Positions 27,989-37,993 of a stretch of 64,000 nucleotides of DNA are shown here, piece after piece. The translations under genes were made by a program, and so were the position numbers. The notes under the pieces are model-generated. The model was not told the origin of the DNA. It did not search any database and was given only the letters and a program-made list of their open reading frames with translations. This stretch comes from Streptomyces pluripotens (GTDB lineage: Bacteria > Actinomycetota > Actinomycetes > Streptomycetales > Streptomycetaceae): NCBI RefSeq assembly GCF_000802245.2, contig NZ_CP021080.1, forward strand, positions 124,001-188,000, written 5' to 3'. Within the stretch, counting starts at the first letter, position 1; every line of letters begins with the position of its first letter.

Positions 27989-30622
27989 GTGCGAAGACTC
28001 CGACACCGCGTGCCATGGCCGGTCTGCATTCCGCTGGGGCTGGTGGCCGCGCTGACGGCAACCGTGCTCGCCGCCCCGGCGCCCGCCGACGCCGCCACCG
28101 GTGCCGTACTGGACCCCGCTCACAGCAACGTGGAATGGCACAGCCCGGTCTATCCCCGGGGCACCGGAGGGGGCCCGGAAAGCTGTCCCGACGCAGCGGC
28201 CGACCCGGACAACAAGGTGTGCGACCGCTTCGACCTGACCGTCTCGGTACCGGACGGCTACTGGGATGACAACCCCGAGGGTGGCGTTCCGCTGTCGGTC
28301 CGATGGGAACACCCCACGGACGACTTCGATGTGTACGTCTACGACGACCGCGGCAAGCAGGTGGCCTCCAGCGCCGGGACCGCCGACCCGGAGGCAACGG
28401 TGATCCCACGGGCCTCGGGCACGTACCGCGTGGTCGTGGTGCCCTACGAGGTACACGGCAACTCCTTCACCGGCGCCGCCTATCTGCCTGCCACCACGGA
28501 CGCCGGTGACCTCACCTCGTTCTCGGGCGGTCGCGGCAGCTACACCATCCGGGCCGGACGGCTCAAGGCCCGCGTCGACTTCCTGACCGGAGGCCAACTC
28601 AGGCTCCAGGCCGACCCAACCGGCTCGCTCAGCGACCCGGCCGGTACCGCCATCGTGCGCAAGCAGCCCGCCCTCCAGCGGCACACCTCGTCCTTTGATA
28701 CGGGTGACTACTACGGCATCCGCTCTCCGCAAGCCGTCCTGCGCGTCTACAAGGAGCCGCTGCGGTTCGGGCTGTACAAGCCCGACAACCGCACCCGGAT
28801 CTGGCAGGAGGACAAGCCGCTACGCTGGTCGACCGGCGGCATGCGGCAGAGCCTGATGCGCGGCAGGGACGAGCAGTTCTTCGGCGGGGGCGAGCAGAAC
28901 GGCAGCTTCTCGCACCGTGGGCAGACGATGTACGTGGCCAACAGCTTCGACTGGAACGAGGGCGGCTACAACAACTCCCAGCCGTTCTACCTGTCCAGCG
29001 CCGGCTACGGCGTCTTCCGCAACACCTTCGCACCGGGTGTGTACGCCTTCGGCTCGCCGGTGACGACGGGTCAGCAGGAACGGCGCCTGGATGCCTACTA
29101 CTTCCTCGGCGACGCCAAACAAGTGATCGACACGTACACAGCGCTGGTGGGCAAGCCCTTCATGCCTCCCCTCTACGGTCTCGAACCCGGCGACTCCGAC
29201 TGCTATCTCCACAACGCCAACCGGGGTGAGCGGCACACCCTGGATGCGCTGAAGATCGCCGACGGATACACCAAGCACCGGATGCCGCTCGGCTGGATGC
29301 TGGTCAACGACGGCTACGGCTGCGGGTACGAGAACCTGACGCGGACCGCGCAGGGGCTGCACGAGCACCACGCCCAGCTCGGACTGTGGACCCAGGACGG
29401 CATCGACCGACTGGCCGATCAGGTGAGGGCGGGGCAGCGGGTGGCCAAGCTGGACGTGGCCTGGGTGGGAAACGGCTACAAGTTCGCACTGGACGCCTGT
29501 GACTCGGCGAAGAAGGGGATCGAGGACAACAGCGACGCACGCGGCTTCGTCTGGCTACCGGTGTCCTGGGCGGGCGCCCAGCGCTGCGGCGTGCTGTGGA
29601 GCGGCGACCAGAAGGCGTCCTGGGACTACATACGCTGGCAGATCCCGACCTACGCCGGGGCGACCATGTCCGGCATCGCGTACAACACCGGTGACGTGGG
29701 CAGCATTTACCGGCACGACGCCAAGATGTACACCCGCGACCTCCAGTGGAAGGCTCTGTTGCCGACCATCATGACGATGGACGGCTGGGCCAGCGACCTC
29801 ACCACCGGCAAGCCCGCCGACCAGCAGCCCTGGCTCGACGGCGAACCGTACACCTCCGTCAACCGCACGTACCTGCAGCTGAAGGAACGGCTGCTGCCCT
29901 ACATGTACACCCTGTCCGCCGGCGCGTCGAAGACGGGCGTGGGTGCGGTACGCCCCCTGTGGCTGGAGTACCCGGACGACCCCGGCACCCTCAGCAAGAA
30001 CGCCACGTACGAGTTCCTGTCAGGCCCCGACTTCCTGGTGGCACCGGTCTACCGGGACACCGACACCCGGGACGGCATCTATCTGCCCAAGGGCACGTGG
30101 ACCGACTACTGGACCGGCCGCACCTACCGGGGGCCGACGACGTTGAACGGCTACCACGCCCCGCTGGACACACTCCCGCTGTTCGTGCGCGAGGGCGCGA
30201 TCATCCCCATGTGGCCCAAGGGAACGATGAGTTGGCAGACCCGCGACCGGCACGAACTCGACTGGGACCTGTACCCGGCGGCTCGCGGCACGAGCCACTA
30301 CCAGCTGTACGAGGACGACGGCGTGAGCCGTGACTTCGCCAAGGGCGCCGCCGCCACCCAACGGGTGTCGATGCACGCCGGCGCCAGGGTGACGACCCTG
30401 CGGATCGGCGCGAGCCGAGGCGCCTACGCCGGCAAGCCGGACGCGCGGGCGTACCGGTTCACCGTGCACGGCACGTCCGCGCCCACGCGCGTCCTGTTCG
30501 CCGGGCGTCGACTGCCGCGCTCCGCCTGGTCGTACGACGCTGGCCGCGGCATCACCACCGTCACCACGCCCAACGTGCCGCTCGACCGCGGCTTCAACCT
30601 GCGACTAGTCAACAGGAGGTAA
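27989..30622 (+). CDS. Secreted glycoside hydrolase family 31 enzyme
   Basis: 877 residues from the GTG at 27989 (AGGGGAG 11 bases upstream); an earlier in-frame ATG would place the signal peptide inside the protein. Signal about 1-35, then a PPC-like beta domain (DRFDLTVSVPDGYWDDN to about 165), the GH31 N-terminal domain and the catalytic barrel. The nucleophile is Asp489 in KLDVAW and the acid/base Asp540 in WSGDQKASW. GWMLVNDGYGCGYENL resembles the branch of GH31 acting on alpha-1,3 or alpha-1,6 glucans. It should release glucose or transfer alpha-glucosyl units outside the cell. A GH18 gene follows. Confidence 0.88.
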   Translation: MRRLRHRVPWPVCIPLGLVAALTATVLAAPAPADAATGAVLDPAHSNVEWHSPVYPRGTGGGPESCPDAAADPDNKVCDRFDLTVSVPDGYWDDNPEGGVPLSVRWEHPTDDFDVYVYDDRGKQVASSAGTADPEATVIPRASGTYRVVVVPYEVHGNSFTGAAYLPATTDAGDLTSFSGGRGSYTIRAGRLKARVDFLTGGQLRLQADPTGSLSDPAGTAIVRKQPALQRHTSSFDTGDYYGIRSPQAVLRVYKEPLRFGLYKPDNRTRIWQEDKPLRWSTGGMRQSLMRGRDEQFFGGGEQNGSFSHRGQTMYVANSFDWNEGGYNNSQPFYLSSAGYGVFRNTFAPGVYAFGSPVTTGQQERRLDAYYFLGDAKQVIDTYTALVGKPFMPPLYGLEPGDSDCYLHNANRGERHTLDALKIADGYTKHRMPLGWMLVNDGYGCGYENLTRTAQGLHEHHAQLGLWTQDGIDRLADQVRAGQRVAKLDVAWVGNGYKFALDACDSAKKGIEDNSDARGFVWLPVSWAGAQRCGVLWSGDQKASWDYIRWQIPTYAGATMSGIAYNTGDVGSIYRHDAKMYTRDLQWKALLPTIMTMDGWASDLTTGKPADQQPWLDGEPYTSVNRTYLQLKERLLPYMYTLSAGASKTGVGAVRPLWLEYPDDPGTLSKNATYEFLSGPDFLVAPVYRDTDTRDGIYLPKGTWTDYWTGRTYRGPTTLNGYHAPLDTLPLFVREGAIIPMWPKGTMSWQTRDRHELDWDLYPAARGTSHYQLYEDDGVSRDFAKGAAATQRVSMHAGARVTTLRIGASRGAYAGKPDARAYRFTVHGTSAPTRVLFAGRRLPRSAWSYDAGRGITTVTTPNVPLDRGFNLRLVNRR

Positions 30623-30632
30623 AGAGCGCGTA

Positions 30633-30666
30633 TGGTCTAGTCCAAGTACCGTGTTGGTCTAGTCCA
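30633..30666 (+). promoter_or_regulatory. Tandem DasR-type (dre) sites before the GH18 gene
   Basis: TGGTCTAGTCCA occurs at 30633-30644 and again at 30655-30666, exactly 22 bases apart, two helical turns. Each differs by one base from the palindrome TGGTCTAGACCA at the core of DasR sites, the GlcNAc-responsive regulator of Streptomyces chitinolytic genes; paired 12-bp repeats are also the classical feature of chitinase promoters. This places the gene at 30753 under chitin/aminosugar control. Confidence 0.75.
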
Positions 30667-30695
30667 ATCTATTGACGTGGCCGCAACAGCTCCCG

Positions 30696-30739
30696 GAGGG
30701 TGGGGCTCCCCGTTCTGGGGCTCTCCCCACCCCACCCTC
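30696..30739 (+). promoter_or_regulatory. Stable hairpin in the GH18 leader, next to its ribosome site
   Basis: GAGGGTGGGG (30696-30705) pairs perfectly with CCCCACCCTC (30730-30739); within the loop CCCC (30708-30711) pairs with GGGG (30717-30720). The stem ends one base before the GGAGG ribosome site at 30741. It may be a leader structure affecting translation or RNA stability, or an attenuator. Confidence 0.5.
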
Positions 30740-30752
30740 TGGAGGCACGACC

Positions 30753-31967
30753 ATGAGACGTCTTCGGGCCTGTCTGGGCGCGGCAGCCGCTGTCACGCTC
30801 GCCGCCGCGGGCACGACCGCGCTGGCTGCGAGCAGCGCCTCGGGCGCGACCAGCGCACTGGGCGACCGCTGGTACGCCGCCGCCCCCTACCTGATGCCGC
30901 TGGACAACGACCCGCCGGACCCGGCCGCCATCATGGACGCGACCGGCCTCAGGGCCTTCCAACTGGCCTTCATCCTCGCCCCCAACGGCGGCGGCTGCAC
31001 TCCGACGTGGGGCGGCACGGCGTCCGTCTCCTCGGACACCGCCGTGCAATCGGTCATCGACACCATCCGCGCCAAGGGCGGCGACGTCTCCGTCTCCATC
31101 GGCGGGTACGGCGGCACCAAACTCGGTCAGACCTGCACGGACGCAGCTGCCACGGCGGCGGCCTACCAGCAGGTGATCACCAAGTACGGGCTGCATGCCA
31201 TCGACTTCGACCTGGAGGAGCCGGAGTACGAGAACAGTGCGGCCATCAAGAACGAGATCGGCGCCGCGAAGATCCTCCAGCAGAACAATCCGGGCCTGTA
31301 CGTGTCGGTGACGACACCCGGCACGGCAGACGGCACCGGCTGGTTCGGCAAGCAGATGCTGCTGGAGGCCAAGTCACAGGGGTTCACTCCGAACAACTTC
31401 TCCATTATGCCGTTCGACGGCGGCTTCAACGGGGCGGCGAGCCAGACCAGCGCACTCACCAAGTTCAACTCGATCCTGCAGTCCACTTTCGGCTGGGACC
31501 AGGCGACCGCCTACGCCCACGAGGGCTTCTCCGGTATGAACGGCCGCAGCGACACGGGCGAGTACTTCACCCAGGCCGACTTCCAGACCGTGCTGGACTA
31601 CGCGACGAGCCACCACATGGACCGGTTCACGTTCTGGTCGCTGAACCGGGACCGGCAGTGCACCCCGGCCGACAACGGGGGCCGCACCTCCGGCACGTGC
31701 TCCAGTGTGCCCCAGGACTCCTGGGACTTCGCCAGGTACTCGGTGACGTTCGCCGGGGTCACCCCACCCCCCACCACCCCGCCGCCCACCCCGACCCCGA
31801 CCCCGGCCCCGACCTCCTGCAAGACCTCCTGGAATTCGACGACGGTCTACACGGCCGGGGACGAGGTCTCGTACGCCAAGCACAACTGGAAAGCCAAGTG
31901 GTGGACCCGGAATGAGGTACCAGGCGCCTCGGAATGGGGTCCGTGGCAGGACGAGGGCACCTGCTGA
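30753..31967 (+). CDS. Secreted GH18 chitinase-like protein with CBM5/12
   Basis: 404 residues; ATG with GGAGG seven bases upstream. Signal about 1-32, GH18 domain to about 335, a Pro/Thr linker (PPPTTPPPTPTPTPAP), and a C-terminal chitin-binding CBM5/12-type module of about 45 residues rich in Trp (WKAKWWTRNEVP). The catalytic motif DxxDxDxE reads H148-x-x-D151-x-D153-x-E155: the first Asp is His, the other three including the acid Glu155 are present, as in some known actinobacterial GH18 branches. It should hydrolyse chitin or related GlcNAc polymers, matching the DasR-type sites upstream. Confidence 0.9.
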   Translation: MRRLRACLGAAAAVTLAAAGTTALAASSASGATSALGDRWYAAAPYLMPLDNDPPDPAAIMDATGLRAFQLAFILAPNGGGCTPTWGGTASVSSDTAVQSVIDTIRAKGGDVSVSIGGYGGTKLGQTCTDAAATAAAYQQVITKYGLHAIDFDLEEPEYENSAAIKNEIGAAKILQQNNPGLYVSVTTPGTADGTGWFGKQMLLEAKSQGFTPNNFSIMPFDGGFNGAASQTSALTKFNSILQSTFGWDQATAYAHEGFSGMNGRSDTGEYFTQADFQTVLDYATSHHMDRFTFWSLNRDRQCTPADNGGRTSGTCSSVPQDSWDFARYSVTFAGVTPPPTTPPPTPTPTPAPTSCKTSWNSTTVYTAGDEVSYAKHNWKAKWWTRNEVPGASEWGPWQDEGTC

Positions 31968-31985
31968 CCCGACGGGCGGTTTCCA

Positions 31986-32011
31986 GGGGCCTCTTTCTGG
32001 GGCCTCTTTCT
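31986..32011 (+). repeat. 13-bp tandem duplication
   Basis: GGGGCCTCTTTCT occurs twice in a row just after the chitinase stop. Confidence 0.8.
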
Positions 32012-32228
32012 GGGGGTCGGGATGCGTTCGGCACGACGTGGCCCGATGCGTCCTCGGTCCCCGGGACGGCCGCCGAGCGCACCCGCGCCACGTTCCTCGG
32101 GGCCGCTCGTCCATGCGACCCCTCCTCGGGCCGACACCGCGCCCGACCTGCGCGACTGGTGCAAATCGCGGGACGGTCGTAGCGTCGAGTGGACGCGGTC
32201 GGACACGGCACGACGGGTGGTAGCGGCC

Positions 32229-32690
32229 ATGCGCAGATCACTGGTGGGAACAGCGGTCACCCTCGCGGTGGGAACCTTGCTGACAGCGGCCATGACGACG
32301 GCCTCGGCCAGTCCCGGGGCCGCAGCCACGCCGACTCCCGAGGTCAGAGTCCCGCGGCCGGTCCTGGTCGACTGCCTGTGGCACCAGGACGTCCGCCCCG
32401 CCGATTTCATCCTGGCCTGCGGCGACGGCAACAGCCGTCTGACCGGACTCCACTGGGCCCAGTGGGGTCCCCGGGAGGCCACGGCCATCGGCATGAACGT
32501 GGTCAACGACTGCAAACCGTACTGCGCGGCTGGCACCTTCCACGCCTACCCGGTGATCGTCCGCCTCGACGACCCGATGCCGTGGAAGAAGCACCCGGAC
32601 GTCCAGCACTACACCCGTATGAGTCTCATCTACACCGACGCCCGCCCGGAGGGTTTCGGGCACGTCATGACCTATCCCCTCTGGGACTGA
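32229..32690 (+). CDS. Small secreted protein, conserved actinobacterial type, function unknown
   Basis: 153 residues with a signal peptide (about 1-30, ending ASASPGAAA). The mature part is compact with four Cys (DCLWHQ, LACGDGN, DCKPYC) able to form two disulfides, and Trp-rich stretches such as LHWAQWGP. ACGDGN...L..L.W..WG is a pattern I have seen in many small secreted Streptomyces proteins of unknown function. GGTGG about 10 bases upstream may be the ribosome site. Not obviously enzymatic. Confidence 0.7.
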   Translation: MRRSLVGTAVTLAVGTLLTAAMTTASASPGAAATPTPEVRVPRPVLVDCLWHQDVRPADFILACGDGNSRLTGLHWAQWGPREATAIGMNVVNDCKPYCAAGTFHAYPVIVRLDDPMPWKKHPDVQHYTRMSLIYTDARPEGFGHVMTYPLWD

Positions 32691-32754
32691 CGACGGCCCT
32701 CTGTACCTGACGACCCGGCCGGACGTCACCCGGGCGCTCCCCCGTCGGACGCCG

Positions 32755-32791
32755 GCAGCCGGGTCTGGGTCGGTCGACCGGACCCGGCTGC
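32755..32791. terminator. Hairpin between convergent genes
   Basis: GCAGCCGGGTC (32755-32765) pairs with GACCCGGCTGC (32781-32791); it lies between the small secreted protein gene and the end of pyc and could serve both. Confidence 0.6.
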
Positions 32792-32904
32792 GGCCACCAG
32801 TGGCCCGCGTGGCGTCCGGAATCGTGTGTCTCCTGCGCGGCGCGCCGCGGGCGGAAACCACCGCCCCGCCCGCGGCGGCCGGGTGCTCCACCGGCGGGCA
32901 GGTG

Positions 32905-35900
32905 TCAGGAGATCTCGGCCAGCAGGTCGCCGCCCTCCACCTGCTGGATCCGGTTGATGGCCAGTCGGGCCACCCGGCCCGCCTTCGGAGCGGTGATCGT
33001 GGCCTCCATCTTCATCGCCTCGATGGTGGCGATCGTGGCACCGGCCGCCACCTCGTCGCCCTCGGCGACGGCCAGGGTGACGACCCCGGCGAAGGGCGCC
33101 GCGACGTGGCCGGGATCGGACCGGTCGGCCTTCTCCGTCACCGGCACGTCGGAGGCTGCCGCCCGGTCGCGGACCTGGATGGGGCGCAGCTGACCGTTGA
33201 GCGTGGACATCACGGTGCGCATACCGCGTTCGTCGGCCTCACCGACCGCCTGCAGTTCGATCAGCAGCCGGACACCGGGCTCCAAGTCGACGGCGTACTC
33301 CTTGCCCGGGCGCAGACCGTAGAAGAACGCCTTGCTGTCCAGCACGCTGGTGTCGCCGAAGCCCTGGCGGTGTGTCTCGAACTCACGGGTCGGGCCGGGG
33401 AACAGCAGGCGGTTGAGGGTGGCTCGACGGTCCTTCGCCAGTCCCTCACGGTCCGCGTCGGACAGCTCGGGGCCAGGCCTGGGCGCGGCACGTCCCTGGA
33501 GGGCCTTGGTGCGGAAGGGCTCGGGCCAGCCGCCGGGCGGGGTGCCCAGCTCGCCGCGAAGGAAGCCGATCACCGAATCGGGGATGTCGAACCGGTCGGG
33601 CGTCGCCTCGAAGTCCGCTGGAAAGACTCCGGCACCCACCAGGTGCAGGGCGAGGTCCCCGACCACCTTGGACGACGGGGTGACCTTCACCAGACGGCCG
33701 AGGATGCGGTCGGCGGCGGCGTACATGGCCTCGATGTCCTCGAAACGGTCGCCGAGGCCGAGGGCGACCGCCTGGGTGCGCAGGTTGGACAGCTGCCCGC
33801 CGGGGATCTCGTGGTGGTAGACGCGGCCGGTCGGGGAGGCGAGACCCGCCTCGAATGGGGCGTAGATCTTCCGCACGCCCTCCCAGTAGGGTTCCAGGTC
33901 GCCGACCGCCTGGAGGTCGAGGCCGGTGGGCCGGTCGGAGTGGTCCGTGGCGGCGACCAGCGCCGACAGCGACGGCTGCGAGGTCGTCCCGGCCATGGAG
34001 GCGACCGCTCCGTCGACTGCGTCGGCGCCCGCCTGGACCGCGGCGAGGTAGGTGGCGAGCTGTCCGCCCGCGGTGTCGTGGGTGTGCAGGTGCACCGGCA
34101 GGTCGAACTCGCGGCGCAGTGCCGAGACGAGTCGGGCGGCGGCCGGCGCGCGCAGCAGGCCGGCCATGTCCTTGACGGCGAGGACGTGGGCGCCCGCCGA
34201 CACGATCCGTTCGGCCAGGCGCAGGTAGTAGTCGAGGGTGTAGAGGCGCTCGGACGGGTCGTTGAGGTCCGCGGTGTAGCAGAGTGCGACCTCCGCGATC
34301 GCCGTCCCCGTCTCCCGTACGGCGTCGATGGCGGGCCGCATCTGGTCAACGTCGTTGAGGGCGTCGAAGATGCGGAAGATGTCGATGCCGGTGGCGGCGG
34401 CCTCCGCCACGAAGGCGTCGGTGACCTCGGTCGGGTACGGGGTGTAGCCAACGGTGTTGCGGCCCCGCAGCAGCATCTGGAGGCAGATGTTGGGCACCGC
34501 CTCGCGCAGGGCGGCCAGCCGCTCCCAGGGGTCCTCGGCGAGGAAGCGCAGCGCGACATCGTAGGTGGCGCCGCCCCAGCATTCCAGGGAGAGCAACTGC
34601 GGCAGGGTGCGGGCGACCACCGGGGCGACAGCCACGAGGTCCTTGGTGCGCACCCGGGTGGCGAGGAGGGACTGGTGGGCGTCGCGGAAGGTGGTGTCGG
34701 TGACGCCGATGGTCGGGGACTCGCGCAGCTGGCGGGCGAAGCCCTCGGGCCCGAGGTCCACGAGGAGCTGGCGGGAGCCGGCGGGCGGCTCGCCGGCGGG
34801 CAGCGGGGGCAACTTGGTCAGCGGATCGAGCAGGCCGGGGCGCTCGCCGTGCGGCTTGTTGACCGTCACGTCGGCGAGGTAGGTGAGCAGCTTGGTGCCG
34901 CGGTCGGCGGAGGAGCGGGCGGTGAGCAGGTGCGGTCGCTGCTCGATGAACGAGGTGGTGACCTTCCCAGCACGGAAGTCGGGGTCGTCCAACACAGCTT
35001 GTAGGAAGGGGATGTTGGTGGCCACGCCGCGGATCCTGAATTCGGCGACGGCACGCCGGGCCCGGCCGATCGCGGCGCTGAGGTCCCGGCCCCGGCATGT
35101 GAGCTTGACCAGCATCGAGTCGAAGTGGGCGCTGATCTCGGTGCCGGCGTGGGTGGTGCCGCCGTCGAGGCGGATGCCGGAACCGCCCGGCGAACGGTAG
35201 GCGCTGATCCGGCCGGTGTCCGGCCGGAACCCGTTGGCGGGGTCCTCGGTGGTGATGCGGCACTGCAGGGCGGCGCCGCGCAGGGTGACCGTGTCCTGGG
35301 ACAGACCGAGATCGGCGAAGGTCTCGCCGGCGGCGATCCGGAGCTGGGCCTGGACCAGGTCGACGTCCGTGACCTCCTCGGTAACGGTGTGCTCGACCTG
35401 AATGCGGGGGTTCATCTCGATGAAGACGTGGTTGCCGTCCTGATCGAGGAGGAATTCCACCGTGCCCGCGTTGCGGTAGCCGATCTCGCGGGCGAACCGC
35501 ACGGCGTCTGCGCAGATCCGCTCGCGCAGTGCGGGATCGAGTCCGGGGGCGGGGGCCAACTCGATGACCTTCTGGTGGCGGCGCTGCACCGAACAGTCCC
35601 GCTCGAAGAGGTGCATGACGTCGCCCGTCCCGTCCGCGAGGATCTGCACCTCGATGTGCCGGGGGTCCACGACGGCCTTCTCCAGGAAGACGGTCGGGTC
35701 ACCGAACGCGGACGCCGCTTCGCGGGAGGCAGCCTCGATGGACTCGCGCAGCTGGGCGGGGTCTTCCACGCGCCGCATACCTCGCCCGCCGCCGCCCGCG
35801 ACCGCCTTGACGAAGACGGGAAAGCCGATCTCCGGGGCGGCGCGCTCCAGTTCGTCCACGTCGGTGGAGGGCGCGGACGAGCCGAGCACGGGTACCCCGG

Positions 35901-36279
35901 CCGCCCGGGCGGCGGCGACCGCGCGAGCCTTGTTGCCGGTCAGTTCCAGTGTGGCCGCGGACGGACCGACGAAGGTGATGCCCGCCTCCTCGCAGGCACG
36001 GGCCAGCTCAGGGTTCTCGGAGAGGAAACCGTAGCCCGGGTAGACGGCGTCCGCGCCGGCCCGGCGGGCGGCACCCACGATCTCCTCGACGGAGAGGTAG
36101 GCACGCACCGGATGGCCCTGCTCCCCGATCTCGTACGCCTCGTCGGCCTTGAGCCGGTGCAGCGAATTGCGGTCCTCGTGCGGGAACACGGCGACGGTGC
36201 GCGCGCCGAGTTCGTAGCCCGCCCGGAACGCGCGGATCGCGATCTCTCCACGGTTGGCGACCAGCACCTTGCGGAACAT
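32905..36279 (-). CDS. pyc: Pyruvate carboxylase
   Basis: 1124 residues, full length for a single-chain enzyme. Order: biotin carboxylase (KVLVANRGEIAIRAFRA at the start, GGGGRGMR loop near 165, ATP-grasp), carboxyltransferase (DTTFRDAHQSLLATRVRTKD, VKDMAGLLRAP with the metal-binding region), the allosteric/linker part, and the biotinyl domain with Lys1090 in AMKMEA. It carboxylates pyruvate to oxaloacetate, replenishing the TCA cycle. GAAGGGA precedes the ATG. Single gene, no operon partners. Confidence 0.97.
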   Translation of the reverse strand: MFRKVLVANRGEIAIRAFRAGYELGARTVAVFPHEDRNSLHRLKADEAYEIGEQGHPVRAYLSVEEIVGAARRAGADAVYPGYGFLSENPELARACEEAGITFVGPSAATLELTGNKARAVAAARAAGVPVLGSSAPSTDVDELERAAPEIGFPVFVKAVAGGGGRGMRRVEDPAQLRESIEAASREAASAFGDPTVFLEKAVVDPRHIEVQILADGTGDVMHLFERDCSVQRRHQKVIELAPAPGLDPALRERICADAVRFAREIGYRNAGTVEFLLDQDGNHVFIEMNPRIQVEHTVTEEVTDVDLVQAQLRIAAGETFADLGLSQDTVTLRGAALQCRITTEDPANGFRPDTGRISAYRSPGGSGIRLDGGTTHAGTEISAHFDSMLVKLTCRGRDLSAAIGRARRAVAEFRIRGVATNIPFLQAVLDDPDFRAGKVTTSFIEQRPHLLTARSSADRGTKLLTYLADVTVNKPHGERPGLLDPLTKLPPLPAGEPPAGSRQLLVDLGPEGFARQLRESPTIGVTDTTFRDAHQSLLATRVRTKDLVAVAPVVARTLPQLLSLECWGGATYDVALRFLAEDPWERLAALREAVPNICLQMLLRGRNTVGYTPYPTEVTDAFVAEAAATGIDIFRIFDALNDVDQMRPAIDAVRETGTAIAEVALCYTADLNDPSERLYTLDYYLRLAERIVSAGAHVLAVKDMAGLLRAPAAARLVSALRREFDLPVHLHTHDTAGGQLATYLAAVQAGADAVDGAVASMAGTTSQPSLSALVAATDHSDRPTGLDLQAVGDLEPYWEGVRKIYAPFEAGLASPTGRVYHHEIPGGQLSNLRTQAVALGLGDRFEDIEAMYAAADRILGRLVKVTPSSKVVGDLALHLVGAGVFPADFEATPDRFDIPDSVIGFLRGELGTPPGGWPEPFRTKALQGRAAPRPGPELSDADREGLAKDRRATLNRLLFPGPTREFETHRQGFGDTSVLDSKAFFYGLRPGKEYAVDLEPGVRLLIELQAVGEADERGMRTVMSTLNGQLRPIQVRDRAAASDVPVTEKADRSDPGHVAAPFAGVVTLAVAEGDEVAAGATIATIEAMKMEATITAPKAGRVARLAINRIQQVEGGDLLAEIS

Positions 36280-36387
36280 CCTGGATTCCCTTCAGCCTGC
36301 CGGCGACGAACACTCCGGGTCAGCCACGCCCTGCCGTAGCTGGCGGCAACCCTAGGGGGTGGTCGCACAGTCGACGTGCGAAAACCA

Positions 36388-37398
36388 TCACATTGATGGG
36401 GTGGGGGGCGCCACAGTGGCGCGCCGTTCCCGGTCGGTCGGAAGGCCGGCCGTCCGCGGCGGGGGTTGCGACCGCTGCACCGGCGCGGCCTCGGACCAAC
36501 GTTCGGACGGCGTGGCGGAAACGTGAGGTGGGGTGGGCGCGGGGGCGCTGGACACGGTGGCCACGGGACGGTCGTTGACCGCCGGGACGGCGGACCGCTG
36601 GGGCACGGTGTTCGGCCGGGCTGCTGGTACGGCCTTCCAGGCCGTCCCTGCGGTGTTCCGGCCGGGCCACGAGGCCCGGGCCAACACCAGAGCCCCCACC
36701 TGCTCCCGGCGGCCACGCAGCAGCCCGAGGACGATGGCCGCGCCCACCGCGATCAGGTGCTCACGACCGGCCAGATTGGGGACGGCGACGGACTCCCACA
36801 CCATGGAGCCACCGGTCAGTGTGAACACCACGGGTGCCCGCTTGATGACCGAGATGTAGGTGAACAGCCCCACGACGGCCGCTGAGGGGCCGGTGTCGAG
36901 CACCTGTCCGCACGCAGGCGGCAGCCCAAGTCCCCACCAGCCGGGCCCCAGGGCGATCATCAGGCGGGCGGTGAGGGTCCCGGCCACAGTGGTGGCGTAG
37001 GCGATCGCCAGGGTTCGGGGACGGCCCAGGATCAGTTCCGCGAGCGCGAAGGCCAGGAAGAGCTGGGTGATGCCCGCCCACACGGGCAGATCGAGCGCCG
37101 GGACGTACAGCGACACGGGGGTGCGCAGCAGGGACATCCACAGTGGCAGGTCGGCTGTGACACCGCCGAGCCGGCGCACCCAGACCGCTCCGAGCGGGTG
37201 CTGGGCGATGTCGTGGAAGAAGATGACGCCGAACGCGGCCACGAACGCCAGCAGCAGTCCGGACAGTCCGCGCCTGGCGAGCCGTTGGATGGGGTCGACG
37301 ACGATGGCGCGCCACTCGGCTCGTAGGGTGCGTCCGGTGAACCGGGCGAATCGCACGAGAGTCGAGCCCAAGCGCTCGCTTCGCCCTTCAGTCGTCAT
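36388..37398 (-). CDS. Rhomboid-like multi-pass membrane protein
   Basis: 336 residues: six or so hydrophobic segments over residues 45-245, then a 90-residue Pro/Ala/Arg tail that is probably disordered and cytoplasmic. The core has HDIAQHPLG near the first loop and DTGPSAAVVGLF in a later helix; the G-P-S pattern is like the serine-containing helix of the divergent rhomboid-like (Rhomboid_2) proteins, but the partner His of an active protease is not clear. It lies 108 bases before pyc on the same strand in gene order terms (pyc upstream neighbour), with no evident link. Protease activity is doubtful. Confidence 0.55.
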   Translation of the reverse strand: MTTEGRSERLGSTLVRFARFTGRTLRAEWRAIVVDPIQRLARRGLSGLLLAFVAAFGVIFFHDIAQHPLGAVWVRRLGGVTADLPLWMSLLRTPVSLYVPALDLPVWAGITQLFLAFALAELILGRPRTLAIAYATTVAGTLTARLMIALGPGWWGLGLPPACGQVLDTGPSAAVVGLFTYISVIKRAPVVFTLTGGSMVWESVAVPNLAGREHLIAVGAAIVLGLLRGRREQVGALVLARASWPGRNTAGTAWKAVPAARPNTVPQRSAVPAVNDRPVATVSSAPAPTPPHVSATPSERWSEAAPVQRSQPPPRTAGLPTDRERRATVAPPTPSM

Positions 37399-37993
37399 GA
37401 GGCACGGCAGCCCATCGCCTTCGGTTCCCGGTCACCCGCATCGCCCCCTTCGCCTCGGCTCCGGCCGTTCCGGCAGGGTGAGGCGTTTCCCGTCGTCTGT
37501 CCACTTCAGGCGTCATCGTATAGATGTACGAATACCTCCCTTCCGGCCCACCCCCGTGCGGTATCCGTGTCGGCGCGTCCCGGCCGGTGACAGTTCAGCG
37601 AGCCGGGAGGCGGGAGTCAAGATCCTTTACCGGCCTACCGTGATGTGGGAAGGCCCACAGGTGGACCGGGCGGAAACCACCGACCGCAAGGCAACCTCCA
37701 CCTCGTCCGGACCGTCCGTTCGCATTGACTCCCGCCGGCCGTTCAGCCCCTGCACCCCTACGCGGAGCGGGGGCACATGTCCCGGAGCAACCGATTCACC
37801 CGGTTCATCACCAACACGCCTATATGGGCGCCCAATTCATGGAACGAGTGCGGAACCTTTCTGTTTCGATCACGAACTCTCGTATAGTGACCGCCAGTTC
37901 GCCACCAAGTGTCACGTCCCGTCATCGGGACGTTCCTACCCCGCCCATGCCCCCGCACGTGCCCGTATCTGCCGCAAGGACCAGACCGGACTG
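37399..37993. promoter_or_regulatory. Intergenic region upstream of the conservon
   Basis: About 595 bases with no gene I can support. It contains TATAGT at 37883-37888, about 110 bases before cvnA, within the most AT-rich patch of the region, a plausible -10 element. It is the only likely promoter for the six-gene operon that follows. Confidence 0.4.

Noticed and set aside
32800..35004. Long plus-strand frame over pyc
   Set aside because: Antisense shadow of pyruvate carboxylase.
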